Of a DNA stretch of 64,000 bases, positions 16,902-26,096 are shown one piece after another; positions within the stretch are counted from its first letter, which is position 1; every line of letters starts with the position of its first letter. The notes under the pieces were generated by a model. That model was not told the DNA's origin. It did not search any database and was given only the letters and a program-made list of their open reading frames with translations. Origin of the DNA: Bordetella parapertussis (lineage in GTDB: Bacteria > Pseudomonadota > Gammaproteobacteria > Burkholderiales > Burkholderiaceae_C); contig CAMDXA010000008.1 of the NCBI GenBank assembly GCA_945878065.1, positions 1 to 64,000 of the forward strand, written 5' to 3'. A program made the translations under genes and the position numbers.

Positions 16902-19900
16902 ATGGCCCATTCATCATCAACGAGCAGTTCTGTCAAAGTGGTCATCCTGACCATGGACACGCACCTCAACAGCGCGGCCATCAAGGCCCGTAATGCGTTG
17001 GTGCGACAAGTTCCCAGCCTGAGTTTTGCCATCCATTCTGCGTCTGAATACGCTGCCGATGCGCAAAAACTCGCGCGTTGCCAAGCAGACATCGCCAGCG
17101 CTGACATCATCGTGGTGAGTATGCTGTTTTTGGAAGACCACTTCCAACCAATTTTGCCCGACTTGCAAGCGCGCAGAGACCATTGCACCGCCATGGTCTG
17201 CATCATGTCGGCGGCCGAAGTGGTCAAACTCACCCGCATGGGCAAGCTCGACATGGGCAAACCCAGCACCGGCCCCATGGCGTTTTTGAAAAAATTACGC
17301 GGCAGCAAACCGCAAGCCGGTCAGGATGCCTCCGCAGGCGCCAGGCAAATGAAAATGCTGAGGCGCTTGCCGCAAATTTTGCGGTTTGTGCCCGGCACGG
17401 CGCAAGACCTGCGCGCCTATTTCCTCACCTTGCAATACTGGCTGGGCGGCTCGCAAGAAAATATCCACAACCTGGTGCTGTACTTGGTAGACCGCTATGC
17501 CAAGCAGGCGATACCAGACAAGTCCGCCGCTTTGAAAGTGGCCTCCCCCGCCGAGTACCCCGAGGTCGGTGTCTACCACCCGCGCATGCAGCCGCGTTTG
17601 CATGCCGACTTGGCGCAGTTGCCGCAAATCGTCAAACCACAAGCAGCCAAAGGCCGTGTCGGTGTGTTGTTGTTGCGCTCTTATTTGATCGCCAGCAATA
17701 CCCAGCACTATGACGCGGTCATTGCCGCGCTTGAAGTGCAAGGCCTGCAAGCCGTACCGGTGTTTGCCACGGGCCTTGATTCACGCCCGGCCATCGAGGC
17801 GTTTTTCATCGAAGACGGTCAATGCACTGTAGACGCGGTGATATCGCTCACCGGTTTTTCCTTGGTCGGCGGCCCTGCTTACAACGACGCGCATGCCGCC
17901 GAGGAAATACTGGGTCGCCTGGATGTGCCCTATATCGCGGCCCATCCGGTGGAATTCCAAACCCTGGACCAATGGGGCGGTTCCAGCCGGGGCCTGTTGC
18001 CGGTGGAGTCCACCATCATGATCGCCATTCCCGAACTCGATGGCTCCGTCATTCCCATGGTCTACGGCGGTCGCCCGGGCGCCGACGGCGTGACTTGCAC
18101 CGGTTGCCACCAACGCTGTACCTTCACCAAAGACCACCACCAAGAAGACATGTTCACCTGCACCGAGCGCACTGCCATGCTCGCCATGCGGGTAGCCAAG
18201 TTGGTGGCTTTGCGCCGCAGCGAACGCGCGAAGCGGCGTATCGCCATGGTCATCTTCAATTTCCCGCCCAATGCGGGCAACACCGGCACCGCCGCCTATC
18301 TGGCGGTGTTCGAGTCGCTCTACAACACCATGAAAGCGATGAAGGCGCAAGGCTACAGCGTGGACCTGCCCGAATCATGTGAAGCACTGGAGCAAAGTAT
18401 TTTGGAAGGCAACCGCATGCAATACGGTGCGGACGCGAATGTGCATACCCTCATTTCTGCCGAAGACCATGTGCGCCGCGAGCGCTACTTGGCCGATATC
18501 GAAGCGCATTGGGGCCCCGCGCCCGGCAAACTCTTGTCCAACGGCGAATCGATTTTTGTACTCGGCCACCAATTTGGCAACCTGCTGGTCACGGTGCAAC
18601 CGGGTTTCGGTTATGAAGGCGATCCGATGCGTTTGCTGTTCGAAGGCGGCTTCGCCCCTACGCATGCGTTTTCGGCTTTTTACCGGTATTTGCGTGAAGA
18701 CTTTGCCGCGCATGCCGTCTTGCATTTCGGCACCCACGGCTCGCTCGAATTCATGCCGGGCAAACAAACTGGTTTGGCCGGCAATTGCTGGCCGGATCGC
18801 CTGATCGACGACCTGCCGAATTTTTATTTGTACGCCGCGAACAACCCATCCGAGGGTGCGATCGCCAAGCGCAGAGGCGGCGCCACACTCATCAGTTATT
18901 TGTCGCCCACGGTGGAAGAAGCGGGTTTGTACAGCGGCCTGATTGATCTCAAAGCTTCCATCGACCGCTGGCGCAATCTCAGCCCATCCGAAATGGCTGA
19001 CATGGGCAGTTTGGCTGAATTAATCCAAGCGCAAGCCGCAGCCATTGACCTCACACCCGCAGAACCGGCGTGGGAACTGGAAGGCGGCGTAGAAGCCATC
19101 TCGCGCGTTCACCAAGCCATTGAGCGGCTTTCGGGGCAAATGCTGGAACTCGAATACACCTTGATTCCGCACGGTTTGCATGTGGTGGGCAAGCCCTTTG
19201 TCCGTGAGCAATACCTCAATATGCTGGGCGCCATGGCAGACAGCCATGGGCTGGGGGACATGGCGCCGCAAGCCATTGCCGCTATCGTTGACGGCAGCAG
19301 CGCAGCACAGGCGGCTGAACTCAGTGGTGTGCCGTCCTCGCCGGAGCGCGACAAATTGTTTGACACCTTGGCCAGCACCTACACGCTGATGGGCAAGAAC
19401 AGTGAAATTGAAGGCCTGCTGAATGCGCTGGATGGCCGCTACATACACCCGGCCCCGGGCGGCGACTTGATACGCACCCCCGAGGTGTTGCCCACCGGGC
19501 GCAACCTGCATGGCTTTGATCCGTTTCGCATTCCCAGCGCCTTTGCGGTGCAAGACGGTGCCAAACAAGCCGACAAACTCATCGCCCGCTTCATGGAAGA
19601 CGGCAACCCCTTGCCCGAGTCTGTTGCCATCGTGCTGTGGGGCAGTGATAACTTGAAGTCCGAGGGCAGCCAGATTGGTCAGGCGCTGCGTTTGCTCGGT
19701 GCCAAACCCCGTTTTGACAGCTATGGCCGCTTGGTCGGCGCACAATTGATTCCCCTGGCCGAATTGGGTCGCCCGCGCATAGATGTGGTGGTCACGCTCT
19801 CTGGCATCTTTCGCGACCTGTTGCCACTGCAAATCAAAATGCTGGCGCAAGCCGCGTTGCTGGCTGCGCAAGCCGACGAAGGCCCAGAGGACAATTTCAT

Positions 19901-20696
19901 TCGCAAACATGCCTTGGCTTACCAGCAGGAACACCAATGCGACATGCAAACCGCCGCTTTGCGTGTGTTTGGCAATGCCGACGGAACCTACGGGGCCAAC
20001 GTCAACCATTTGGTCGACAACGGTTGCTGGGACAGCGAAGACGAATTGGCAAACACCTACACCTCGCGCAAAGGCTTTGCATTTGGCGTGGCTGGCCAAC
20101 CGGTGTCGCACCCCGGCTTGCTCAAAAGCGCTTTGGCTGATGTGCAGCTCACCTACCAAAACTTAGAGTCCGTCGAACTCGGTGTCACCACGGTCGACAA
20201 CTATTTCGACACGCTGGGCGGCATCACCCGCGCCGTGCGCCAAGCCAAGGGCGGCAGCGACAACACACCGGTCTACATTGGCGACCAAACCCGGGGCGAC
20301 GGCACGGTTCGCAGTTTGTCCGAACAAGTTGCTTTGGAAACCCGCACCCGCATGCTCAACCCCAAGTGGTACGAAGGCATGTTGGAACATGGCTACGAAG
20401 GCGTGCGGCAAATTGAAGTGCATATCACCAACACCATGGGCTGGTCAGCCACCACCGGGCAAGTCCAGCCTTGGGTGTACAAACAACTCTCTGAGACCTT
20501 TGTGCTCAACCCCGAAATGCGTGAGCGCTTGGCCAAACTCAACCCCACGGCTTCGGCCCGGCTGGCCAACCGCTTGATTGAAGCGTCTGCGCGTTCGTAC
20601 TGGACCCCAGATGCAGACATGTTGCGGCAACTCCAACAAGCCAGTGATGAACTCGAAGACCGTTTGGAAGGTGTGTACGAACCTGCCGCGAACTGA
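16902..20696 (+). CDS. bchH: Magnesium chelatase subunit H
   Basis: BchH is the large porphyrin-binding subunit of the ATP-dependent Mg chelatase, which inserts Mg2+ into protoporphyrin IX, the first committed step to bacteriochlorophyll. At 1264 residues it has normal length. Recognisable segments include the N-terminal VVILTMDTHLNSA, VYGGRPGADGVTCTGCHQRCTF, HFGTHGSLEFMPGKQTGL, which carries conserved histidine and glutamate residues, and HNTMGWSATTG-like sequence near the C-terminus. It begins 41 bases after a PpsR-like operator. In the related Rubrivivax cluster bchH lies between bchB and bchL; here it instead heads a bchH-I-D-O block. Confidence 0.98.
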   Translation: MAHSSSTSSSVKVVILTMDTHLNSAAIKARNALVRQVPSLSFAIHSASEYAADAQKLARCQADIASADIIVVSMLFLEDHFQPILPDLQARRDHCTAMVCIMSAAEVVKLTRMGKLDMGKPSTGPMAFLKKLRGSKPQAGQDASAGARQMKMLRRLPQILRFVPGTAQDLRAYFLTLQYWLGGSQENIHNLVLYLVDRYAKQAIPDKSAALKVASPAEYPEVGVYHPRMQPRLHADLAQLPQIVKPQAAKGRVGVLLLRSYLIASNTQHYDAVIAALEVQGLQAVPVFATGLDSRPAIEAFFIEDGQCTVDAVISLTGFSLVGGPAYNDAHAAEEILGRLDVPYIAAHPVEFQTLDQWGGSSRGLLPVESTIMIAIPELDGSVIPMVYGGRPGADGVTCTGCHQRCTFTKDHHQEDMFTCTERTAMLAMRVAKLVALRRSERAKRRIAMVIFNFPPNAGNTGTAAYLAVFESLYNTMKAMKAQGYSVDLPESCEALEQSILEGNRMQYGADANVHTLISAEDHVRRERYLADIEAHWGPAPGKLLSNGESIFVLGHQFGNLLVTVQPGFGYEGDPMRLLFEGGFAPTHAFSAFYRYLREDFAAHAVLHFGTHGSLEFMPGKQTGLAGNCWPDRLIDDLPNFYLYAANNPSEGAIAKRRGGATLISYLSPTVEEAGLYSGLIDLKASIDRWRNLSPSEMADMGSLAELIQAQAAAIDLTPAEPAWELEGGVEAISRVHQAIERLSGQMLELEYTLIPHGLHVVGKPFVREQYLNMLGAMADSHGLGDMAPQAIAAIVDGSSAAQAAELSGVPSSPERDKLFDTLASTYTLMGKNSEIEGLLNALDGRYIHPAPGGDLIRTPEVLPTGRNLHGFDPFRIPSAFAVQDGAKQADKLIARFMEDGNPLPESVAIVLWGSDNLKSEGSQIGQALRLLGAKPRFDSYGRLVGAQLIPLAELGRPRIDVVVTLSGIFRDLLPLQIKMLAQAALLAAQADEGPEDNFIRKHALAYQQEHQCDMQTAALRVFGNADGTYGANVNHLVDNGCWDSEDELANTYTSRKGFAFGVAGQPVSHPGLLKSALADVQLTYQNLESVELGVTTVDNYFDTLGGITRAVRQAKGGSDNTPVYIGDQTRGDGTVRSLSEQVALETRTRMLNPKWYEGMLEHGYEGVRQIEVHITNTMGWSATTGQVQPWVYKQLSETFVLNPEMRERLAKLNPTASARLANRLIEASARSYWTPDADMLRQLQQASDELEDRLEGVYEPAAN

Positions 20697-20766
20697 CGGT
20701 CGCCTGACTTTTCCCTTGTTTCAGCATGGCGACCAGGTTGCTGTGCGCCTTTCGTAAGATCGCTCC

Positions 20767-21792
20767 ATGGCTATTCCCTTTCCCTTCTCCGCCATCGTCG
20801 GCCAGGACGAGATGAAACTGGCGATTCAAATCGTCGCTGTCGACCCCAAAGTGGGCGGTGTGCTCGCACTGGGTGACCGCGGCACGGGCAAGTCCACTGC
20901 GGTTCGGGCCCTGGCCGATTTACTGCCGCCCATACAGGTGGTCAAAGCTTGCGCGTATGGTTGTGACCCGCAAAGCAATTTGGCGAGTTGCCCAGACTGC
21001 AGCCGCCTGAAATCGGGCAGCAAGATCGCCAGCGAAAGCAAGCCTGTGCCAGTCATCGATTTGCCCTTGGGCGCCACCGAAGACCGTGTGGTGGGTGCCC
21101 TGGATTTAGAGCAAGCACTCAGCCAAGGCATCAAGGCGTTTTCTCCCGGCTTGCTGGCGCAAGCCAACCGGGGGTTTTTGTACATCGATGAAGTCAATTT
21201 GCTGGAAGACCATTTGGTCGATTTGCTGATCGACGTTGCCGCCTCCGGTGAAAACGTGGTGGAACGCGAAGGCTTGAGCATTCGCCATCCCGCACGTTTT
21301 GTGTTGGTAGGCAGCGGTAACCCCGAAGAAGGCGAACTGCGTCCGCAGTTACTTGACCGTTTCGGCCTGTCGGTGGAAGTGCGTACCCCTCAAGACTTGG
21401 ACCAACGGGTGCTCGTCATCAAACGCCGCGATGCGTTCGAGCGCGACCCCCAAGCCTTCCGTGAAAGCTACGCTGCCGACAACGACGCATTGCGCAAACA
21501 CATTCTCAAAGCGCGCAAATTTTTGGAAAAAGTACAAACCGGCGACGATTTGCTGCGCACCTGTGCGCAGTTGTGCCAAAAGCTGGGCACCGACGGGCTG
21601 CGCGCCGAACTCACCTTGATGCGGGCGAGCCGCGCCTATGCCGCCCTGCAGGGCAAAAAATCGGTGACCACAGAGCACCTCAGACACATTGCACCCTTGG
21701 CCTTGCGCCACCGCTTGCGGCGCAATCCCCTGGACGACACTGGCTCAGGCACGCGTGTACAACGTGCGCTTGAGGAGGTGCTGGGCGCGTGA
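20767..21792 (+). CDS. bchI: Magnesium chelatase ATPase subunit I
   Basis: BchI is the AAA+ motor of Mg chelatase, forming hexameric rings with BchD. The 341-residue product has FPFSAIVGQDEMKLAI at the start, Walker A GDRGTGKST at residues 36-44, Walker B FLYIDEVNLLEDH, and sensor VGSGNPEEGELRPQLLDRFGL. Length is normal for the family. It follows bchH after 70 bases and overlaps bchD by four bases (GTGA). Confidence 0.98.
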   Translation: MAIPFPFSAIVGQDEMKLAIQIVAVDPKVGGVLALGDRGTGKSTAVRALADLLPPIQVVKACAYGCDPQSNLASCPDCSRLKSGSKIASESKPVPVIDLPLGATEDRVVGALDLEQALSQGIKAFSPGLLAQANRGFLYIDEVNLLEDHLVDLLIDVAASGENVVEREGLSIRHPARFVLVGSGNPEEGELRPQLLDRFGLSVEVRTPQDLDQRVLVIKRRDAFERDPQAFRESYAADNDALRKHILKARKFLEKVQTGDDLLRTCAQLCQKLGTDGLRAELTLMRASRAYAALQGKKSVTTEHLRHIAPLALRHRLRRNPLDDTGSGTRVQRALEEVLGA

Positions 21793-23672
21793 ACCTGGCA
21801 TGGGACGATGCCCTGTGGGCCGCGGCTGCGCTCAGTGTCGACCCGAGCGGATTGCGTGGCGTGTGGTTGCGTGCACCACACGGCCCCGTGCGTGACGAAT
21901 GGTTGGCGCAACTGGCGCGTTTGCATCCGGCATTGCGACGCGTTCCGGGCCATGCAGACAGCGAACGACTCTTGGGCGGCCTCGACCTGGGTGCCACATT
22001 GCATGCCGGGCGCGCCATTTACCAGCCAGGCGTGCTGACACAGATGCATCCCACCTTGTTGCTTTTGCCCATGGCAGAACGACTGCCCGACGACACCGCC
22101 GCCATATTGGGTCAAGTGCTGGACCAGGGCCAAGTCAGTGCGGGCCGACACCATATCTCGCAAGACACCTTTATTGGCTTGGTCGCGCTTGATGAATCGC
22201 TGGAAGACGAACCGCCCATGGCCGGCGGTTTACAAGAGCGACTGGGGCTCTGGCTCGATTTACGACACATGGGACGCGCCGGCGGCGAAGACGACAGCAC
22301 CCGCTGGCTGCTGGACACGCTGCCTGACATGGACTTGCCTGCGCTGCGCACACATGCCTTGCAATTGGACATACAAGACGCGGTCTTGAAAGCGGTTTGC
22401 CAAACCGCCGAAACCTTGGGCGTGCACAGTTTGCGCGCCAGCTTGGCCACGGTGCGACTGGCCAAAGTGTTGGCCGCGTTGCGCGGCAGCGATGAAGTGC
22501 AAGAAGAAGACCTGGGACGCGCCGCCCGATTGGTGTTGACACCCCGCGCCACACGTGCGCCTGCGCCACCCGATCAACAAGCCGCCCCACCCGAGCCCGA
22601 ACCGCAGAACGACACCCCGCCCGACCAGCCACCACCTAGCGATCCGCCAGAACAACCGCCCGCCGACCCGCTGCCTGAGCCACCGGCATTTGACCCGCAA
22701 GAAATGGCCGAGCTGATGCTTGAGGCCGCGCTCGCGAGTCTGCCATCGGATGTACTGGCCCAACTGGCAGACCACAAAACCGCAGCCCCTGCAGGGCGCG
22801 GACAGGGCTGCAGCGGCAACCGCAAACCCAGTTTTCTGCGCGGCACACCCATGCCGCCACGCCCGGGCAACCCTCGCCAAGGCGCCCGTTTGCATGTGCT
22901 CGCCACGCTCAATGCCGCAGTGCCGCGACAAAAATTGCGCCGCCTGCCTAGCCAATCACGCGCCAAGCTGGCGATTCGCACCGAAGATTTTCATGTGCAC
23001 CGGTATGCAGAACACAGCCCGACCTGTTTGATTTTTGCCATCGATGCCTCGGGTTCCGCGGCTTTGCACCGTTTGGCCGAAGCCAAAGGCGCTGTTGAGT
23101 TGCTGTTGACCCAGTCCTATGCCCGGCGTGATCAGGTATGCGTCATTGGTTTCAGAGGCACACAAGCCGAGGTGCTGCTGCCCCCGACCAAATCGCTGGT
23201 GCGCGCCAAACGCAGCCTGTCGGGCTTGCCCGGTGGTGGCGGCACGCCATTGGCCCGTGCCATCGAGCAAAGCCTGCAAGTGGCCTTGGCAGAAAAACGT
23301 CTGGGGCATTCGCCCAGCTTGGTCATGCTCTCAGATGGCAGGCCCAATGTGACCTTACAAGGCCAAGGCGGGCGGGCCCAAGCGCTGGAGGATGCACTCA
23401 CTTTGGCGCGTGTTTGGCACGGTCATCAACTGCCTGCGATTTGGCTTGACACCAGCGCACGGCCAGAACCGCAGGCCCAGCAACTGGCACAAGCCATGGG
23501 CGCTCACTATGTGCCACTGCCCTTGGCCAACAGCAAGCGCATGGCGCAAGCGGTGCAAGCCGTGCAATCGGGCAACGCACCGCCCGCCCCCACCGTGCCG
23601 ACACCGCGTGTGGCTTGGCAGCCTTCCCCAGCGCCCGCCCAGACACCCGTCTGGCGCAACCCCGGCGCCTGA
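21789..23672 (+). CDS. bchD: Magnesium chelatase subunit D
   Basis: BchD is the platform subunit of Mg chelatase. The GTG start at 21789 overlaps the bchI stop. The 627-residue protein has an N-terminal AAA-like domain that has lost the Walker motifs. A proline/acid-rich linker (about 257-302, PPEPEPQNDTPPDQ and similar) follows, then a C-terminal von Willebrand A domain with the metal-ion site DASGS near residue 418, T in GGTPLARA and D in MLSDGRPN. This three-part layout and length are diagnostic. It is co-transcribed with bchI and bchO. Confidence 0.97.
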   Translation: MNLAWDDALWAAAALSVDPSGLRGVWLRAPHGPVRDEWLAQLARLHPALRRVPGHADSERLLGGLDLGATLHAGRAIYQPGVLTQMHPTLLLLPMAERLPDDTAAILGQVLDQGQVSAGRHHISQDTFIGLVALDESLEDEPPMAGGLQERLGLWLDLRHMGRAGGEDDSTRWLLDTLPDMDLPALRTHALQLDIQDAVLKAVCQTAETLGVHSLRASLATVRLAKVLAALRGSDEVQEEDLGRAARLVLTPRATRAPAPPDQQAAPPEPEPQNDTPPDQPPPSDPPEQPPADPLPEPPAFDPQEMAELMLEAALASLPSDVLAQLADHKTAAPAGRGQGCSGNRKPSFLRGTPMPPRPGNPRQGARLHVLATLNAAVPRQKLRRLPSQSRAKLAIRTEDFHVHRYAEHSPTCLIFAIDASGSAALHRLAEAKGAVELLLTQSYARRDQVCVIGFRGTQAEVLLPPTKSLVRAKRSLSGLPGGGGTPLARAIEQSLQVALAEKRLGHSPSLVMLSDGRPNVTLQGQGGRAQALEDALTLARVWHGHQLPAIWLDTSARPEPQAQQLAQAMGAHYVPLPLANSKRMAQAVQAVQSGNAPPAPTVPTPRVAWQPSPAPAQTPVWRNPGA

Positions 23673-23675
23673 GCC

Positions 23676-24539
23676 ATGGACTGGGAACGCCAGCGAGAGA
23701 ACTGGCCCAACAGCGATTTAAGCCGTTTTGTTTCTGCTGCTGGCGTGCGTTGGCATGTGCAGCAAGCCGGTACCCACGGCCCACGCGTGTTGCTATTGCA
23801 CGGCACAGGCGCTTCCTTGCACACCTGGCGCGATTTGCTAAAGCCTTTGGCAGAACACGCGCAAGTGCTGGCAATCGATTTACCCGGGCATGGCTTTAGC
23901 AGCCTGGCTGCCGGTGAAGGCATGTCATTGCCGGGCATGGCGCATGGCATTGCGCAACTTCTTGACCAATTGGCCTGGCCTGTACAAGCCTTCATTGGCC
24001 ATTCTGCGGGCGCCGCCATTGCCGCACAGATGGTGCTGGACACACCCTTGCAACCAGAGGTGCTGATTGGTATCAACCCGGCTTGGTTACCTTTGCCAGG
24101 CTTGGCGGGTTTGCTGTTTCCGCCTGCCGCCAAATTACTGGCCATGACAGAAGCGGTACCGCATTGGTTTGCCCGCCAAGCGAGCCGCCCCGGCGTGCTG
24201 GAAAAATTGCTGCAAAGCACTGGCTCGGTATTGGATGCACGCGGCAACGCCTTGTATGCGCAGTTGGTGGCCAGCCCGACGCATGCCCAAGGCGCATTGC
24301 ACATGATGGCGGCCTGGGATTTGTCACGCGGCAGAGACAAGCTGCGACAACTGCGCTGCCCGGTGCGACTGTTGGTCGGCGGCAAGGATGCCACGGTTCC
24401 TCCGGTCCAAGCCAAACAAGCAATGGAATTGCTACATCACGGTGAACTGACCGAATGGCCGGCCTACGGTCACTTGGTGCATGAAGAGGCGCCTGCAGCG
24501 ACCTTGCTTTATTGCCGAAAACAATTGAGCCTAGAATGA
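23676..24539 (+). CDS. bchO: BchO, alpha/beta hydrolase of Mg chelatase operon
   Basis: BchO proteins are alpha/beta hydrolases found next to bchI-bchD and thought to assist Mg chelation; their substrate is unproven. The 287-residue product has LLLHGTGASLHTWRDLL, the elbow GHSAGAAIA with the putative nucleophile serine, VGGKDATVPP containing the acid, and a final histidine in YGHLVHEE. It starts three bases after bchD. The stop lies in front of the next regulator gene, whose chosen ATG is 17 bases downstream. Confidence 0.95.
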   Translation: MDWERQRENWPNSDLSRFVSAAGVRWHVQQAGTHGPRVLLLHGTGASLHTWRDLLKPLAEHAQVLAIDLPGHGFSSLAAGEGMSLPGMAHGIAQLLDQLAWPVQAFIGHSAGAAIAAQMVLDTPLQPEVLIGINPAWLPLPGLAGLLFPPAAKLLAMTEAVPHWFARQASRPGVLEKLLQSTGSVLDARGNALYAQLVASPTHAQGALHMMAAWDLSRGRDKLRQLRCPVRLLVGGKDATVPPVQAKQAMELLHHGELTEWPAYGHLVHEEAPAATLLYCRKQLSLE

Positions 24540-24556
24540 TCGCAGAGGTGTCACCC

Positions 24557-24904
24557 ATGAAAAAAAATTATTACATTCAATTTTTGAATTTTCTACAGGT
24601 GCTCGAGCAAACTTCTGAAGCGCCCGATATCGATATCACCAGCAAACTGATACTTGATCAAGTCGCCATTGCCGTGGCCAAAGATGAAATGCTGACCGTG
24701 TCCGATGTGATGGGGTTGAAACACATCGGTTCACCGGCCACCTTGCACCGCAAACTCAATACCTTGATTGATGCGCACATGGTGGACCCTGTGTTTCATG
24801 GCAACAACCGACGCACCAAATACATCGCCTTGACGAAAGAGGGTGAAAGCTACTTTTGCCGTTTGTCTGATGCCATACAAATGACACAGCCGGCGCATAT
24901 TTAA
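24557..24904 (+). CDS. MarR-like winged-helix regulator
   Basis: A 115-residue protein with a winged helix-turn-helix: MLTVSDVMGLKHIGSPATLH contains the recognition region and RKLNTLIDAHMV plus RRTKYIALTKEGESYF the wing. This resembles small MarR/PadR-type regulators, but I know no specific family name. The ATG at 24557 is chosen because AGAGG lies 9-13 bases upstream; an ATG at 24536 overlapping the bchO stop is possible. As the last gene of bchH-I-D-O it is positioned to sense or tune tetrapyrrole synthesis (inference). Confidence 0.75.
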   Translation: MKKNYYIQFLNFLQVLEQTSEAPDIDITSKLILDQVAIAVAKDEMLTVSDVMGLKHIGSPATLHRKLNTLIDAHMVDPVFHGNNRRTKYIALTKEGESYFCRLSDAIQMTQPAHI

Positions 24905-24906
24905 AT

Positions 24907-24927
24907 GTGTTTTCCCTGTTAAAACAC
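24907..24927. terminator. Weak A/T-rich hairpin between convergent genes
   Basis: GTGTTTT, seven loop bases, AAAACAC. It lies between the winged-helix regulator and the convergent unknown gene. The stem is short and has no separate U-tract, so termination is only possible. Confidence 0.35.
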
Positions 24928-25904
24928 TACTTCACGCAATAAAAATTGACTTCTGCGTAATGAATCTCAGCATGCGTGCGCACCGGTGAGGGGTTGCGCG
25001 TGTCGGGCGAAAAAATCCTTTTGTTTGACAAGGCCCAAAACACATGGCCCAGTGAAACACCGCCGTTCCAATCACCCAGTATGGACAAATATTCATACTC
25101 GTCTTCGCTGGGCAAACGTGCATTCACCATCTTGCAAGCCGTGCTGGCGATTTCCGAATTGGGCGCTTGGTTGATCGAAAACCCGGGCGCACCCACCAAC
25201 ACCAACATCTTGTCGCCCATCATCACCAGCGTAGGAAAACCGGTTTTCTGAAAATGCCGGACCATTTGCAGCGCCAGCTTTCCCATCACATTCTCAGGTT
25301 TGCCTTGGTCCTTGAAACTGACCGATTCCCCCTTGGGAAGAACCACATGCAGCGTCACCAATAAATCGCCTTTGCAGCCTGGCGAATAACTGTAAGTGCC
25401 CCAGACAAACCCTTTGACCTTTGAGAGCAAGACCGTGTCCTCTGACTCAAAGCGCTTGTTATTCTTCAGGCCCCGGATCAACTCCAAAGTAGAGCCGGGG
25501 TTGGCAAATTGCAACCGGGTGTTTTGTGGATTGAAATTTCGCGTCACCGAATTGATGGACGCTTTCAATGTGGCCTCGAGCATGATGTCCATGCCGTTGC
25601 CCTCAATGGCCATTTGCTTGTTCTTATCGATCAATTCATCGAGTTTTTGCAAGGTGTAGACCGCATCTACCGCAGTTACACCCAGCATCAGCAAATCTTT
25701 CATGTGGCCCATTGACTGCGACACCAACTCATTGCGACTGCTGCCAAAAGCGTCTTGGTACTGGCATAAATCTTGACCGCGCAGGAAAAATACCGTGGGC
25801 CACAGCGTGATTTTTTCAACGGCAAATGCCGGTGATGGTGTTTGTAAAGTAAGTCCCAGCGTACAAAGCGCGAGGAAATTTGCGACAGTCAATTTGGAAA
25901 TCAT
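24927..25904 (-). CDS. Secreted protein of unknown function with FGE-like C-terminus
   Basis: The 325-residue product has a signal peptide (MISKLTVANFLALCTLGLTL...PAFA), then a region I do not recognise (about 25-255) with many polar and Lys/Asn residues. The C-terminal 70 residues (ARLPSEDEYEYLSILGDWNGG ... VHYAEVNFYCVK-like end) resemble the end of the formylglycine-generating-enzyme/SUMF1 fold (RLPTEAEWEYA). The domain is too short for catalysis and resembles carbohydrate- or protein-binding C-type-lectin-like relatives. Upstream ATGs at 25916 and 25955 would place charged residues before the signal. It is divergent from an ABC exporter across an unusual inverted repeat. Confidence 0.7.
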   Translation of the reverse strand: MISKLTVANFLALCTLGLTLQTPSPAFAVEKITLWPTVFFLRGQDLCQYQDAFGSSRNELVSQSMGHMKDLLMLGVTAVDAVYTLQKLDELIDKNKQMAIEGNGMDIMLEATLKASINSVTRNFNPQNTRLQFANPGSTLELIRGLKNNKRFESEDTVLLSKVKGFVWGTYSYSPGCKGDLLVTLHVVLPKGESVSFKDQGKPENVMGKLALQMVRHFQKTGFPTLVMMGDKMLVLVGAPGFSINQAPNSEIASTACKMVNARLPSEDEYEYLSILGDWNGGVSLGHVFWALSNKRIFSPDTRNPSPVRTHAEIHYAEVNFYCVK

Positions 25905-25938
25905 CCGCCGCACCATAAATCCAAACATATAAATCGAA

Positions 25939-25997
25939 TTGACATACATCAACAAAACAATGGTTCATGTCAACCCATGATGCTTGATGTATGTCAA
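25939..25997. repeat. 14-bp inverted repeat with TGTCAA half-sites in a divergent promoter region
   Basis: TTGACATACATCAA (25939-25952) and its exact reverse complement TTGATGTATGTCAA (25984-25997) are 45 bp apart centre to centre. TGTCAA also occurs at 25968-25973 and 25999-26004. The repeat lies between the unknown secreted protein gene and the ABC exporter operon. It does not fit TGT-N12-ACA, so I do not call it a PpsR site; it is more likely an operator of another dimeric regulator or a looping pair. Confidence 0.6.
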
Positions 25998-26096
25998 GTG
26001 TCAAACAGTATTCACGCCTACATTGCATCTACGCATCAGCACCTGATGCGACCGATAAAGCGACGCATGCAACTGACCATGGAACCAGATACTTGA

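Noticed and set aside
25939..25997. TTGACATACATCAA repeat as a PpsR operator
   Set aside because: No TGT-N12-ACA spacing can be drawn; only TGTCAA half-sites match.
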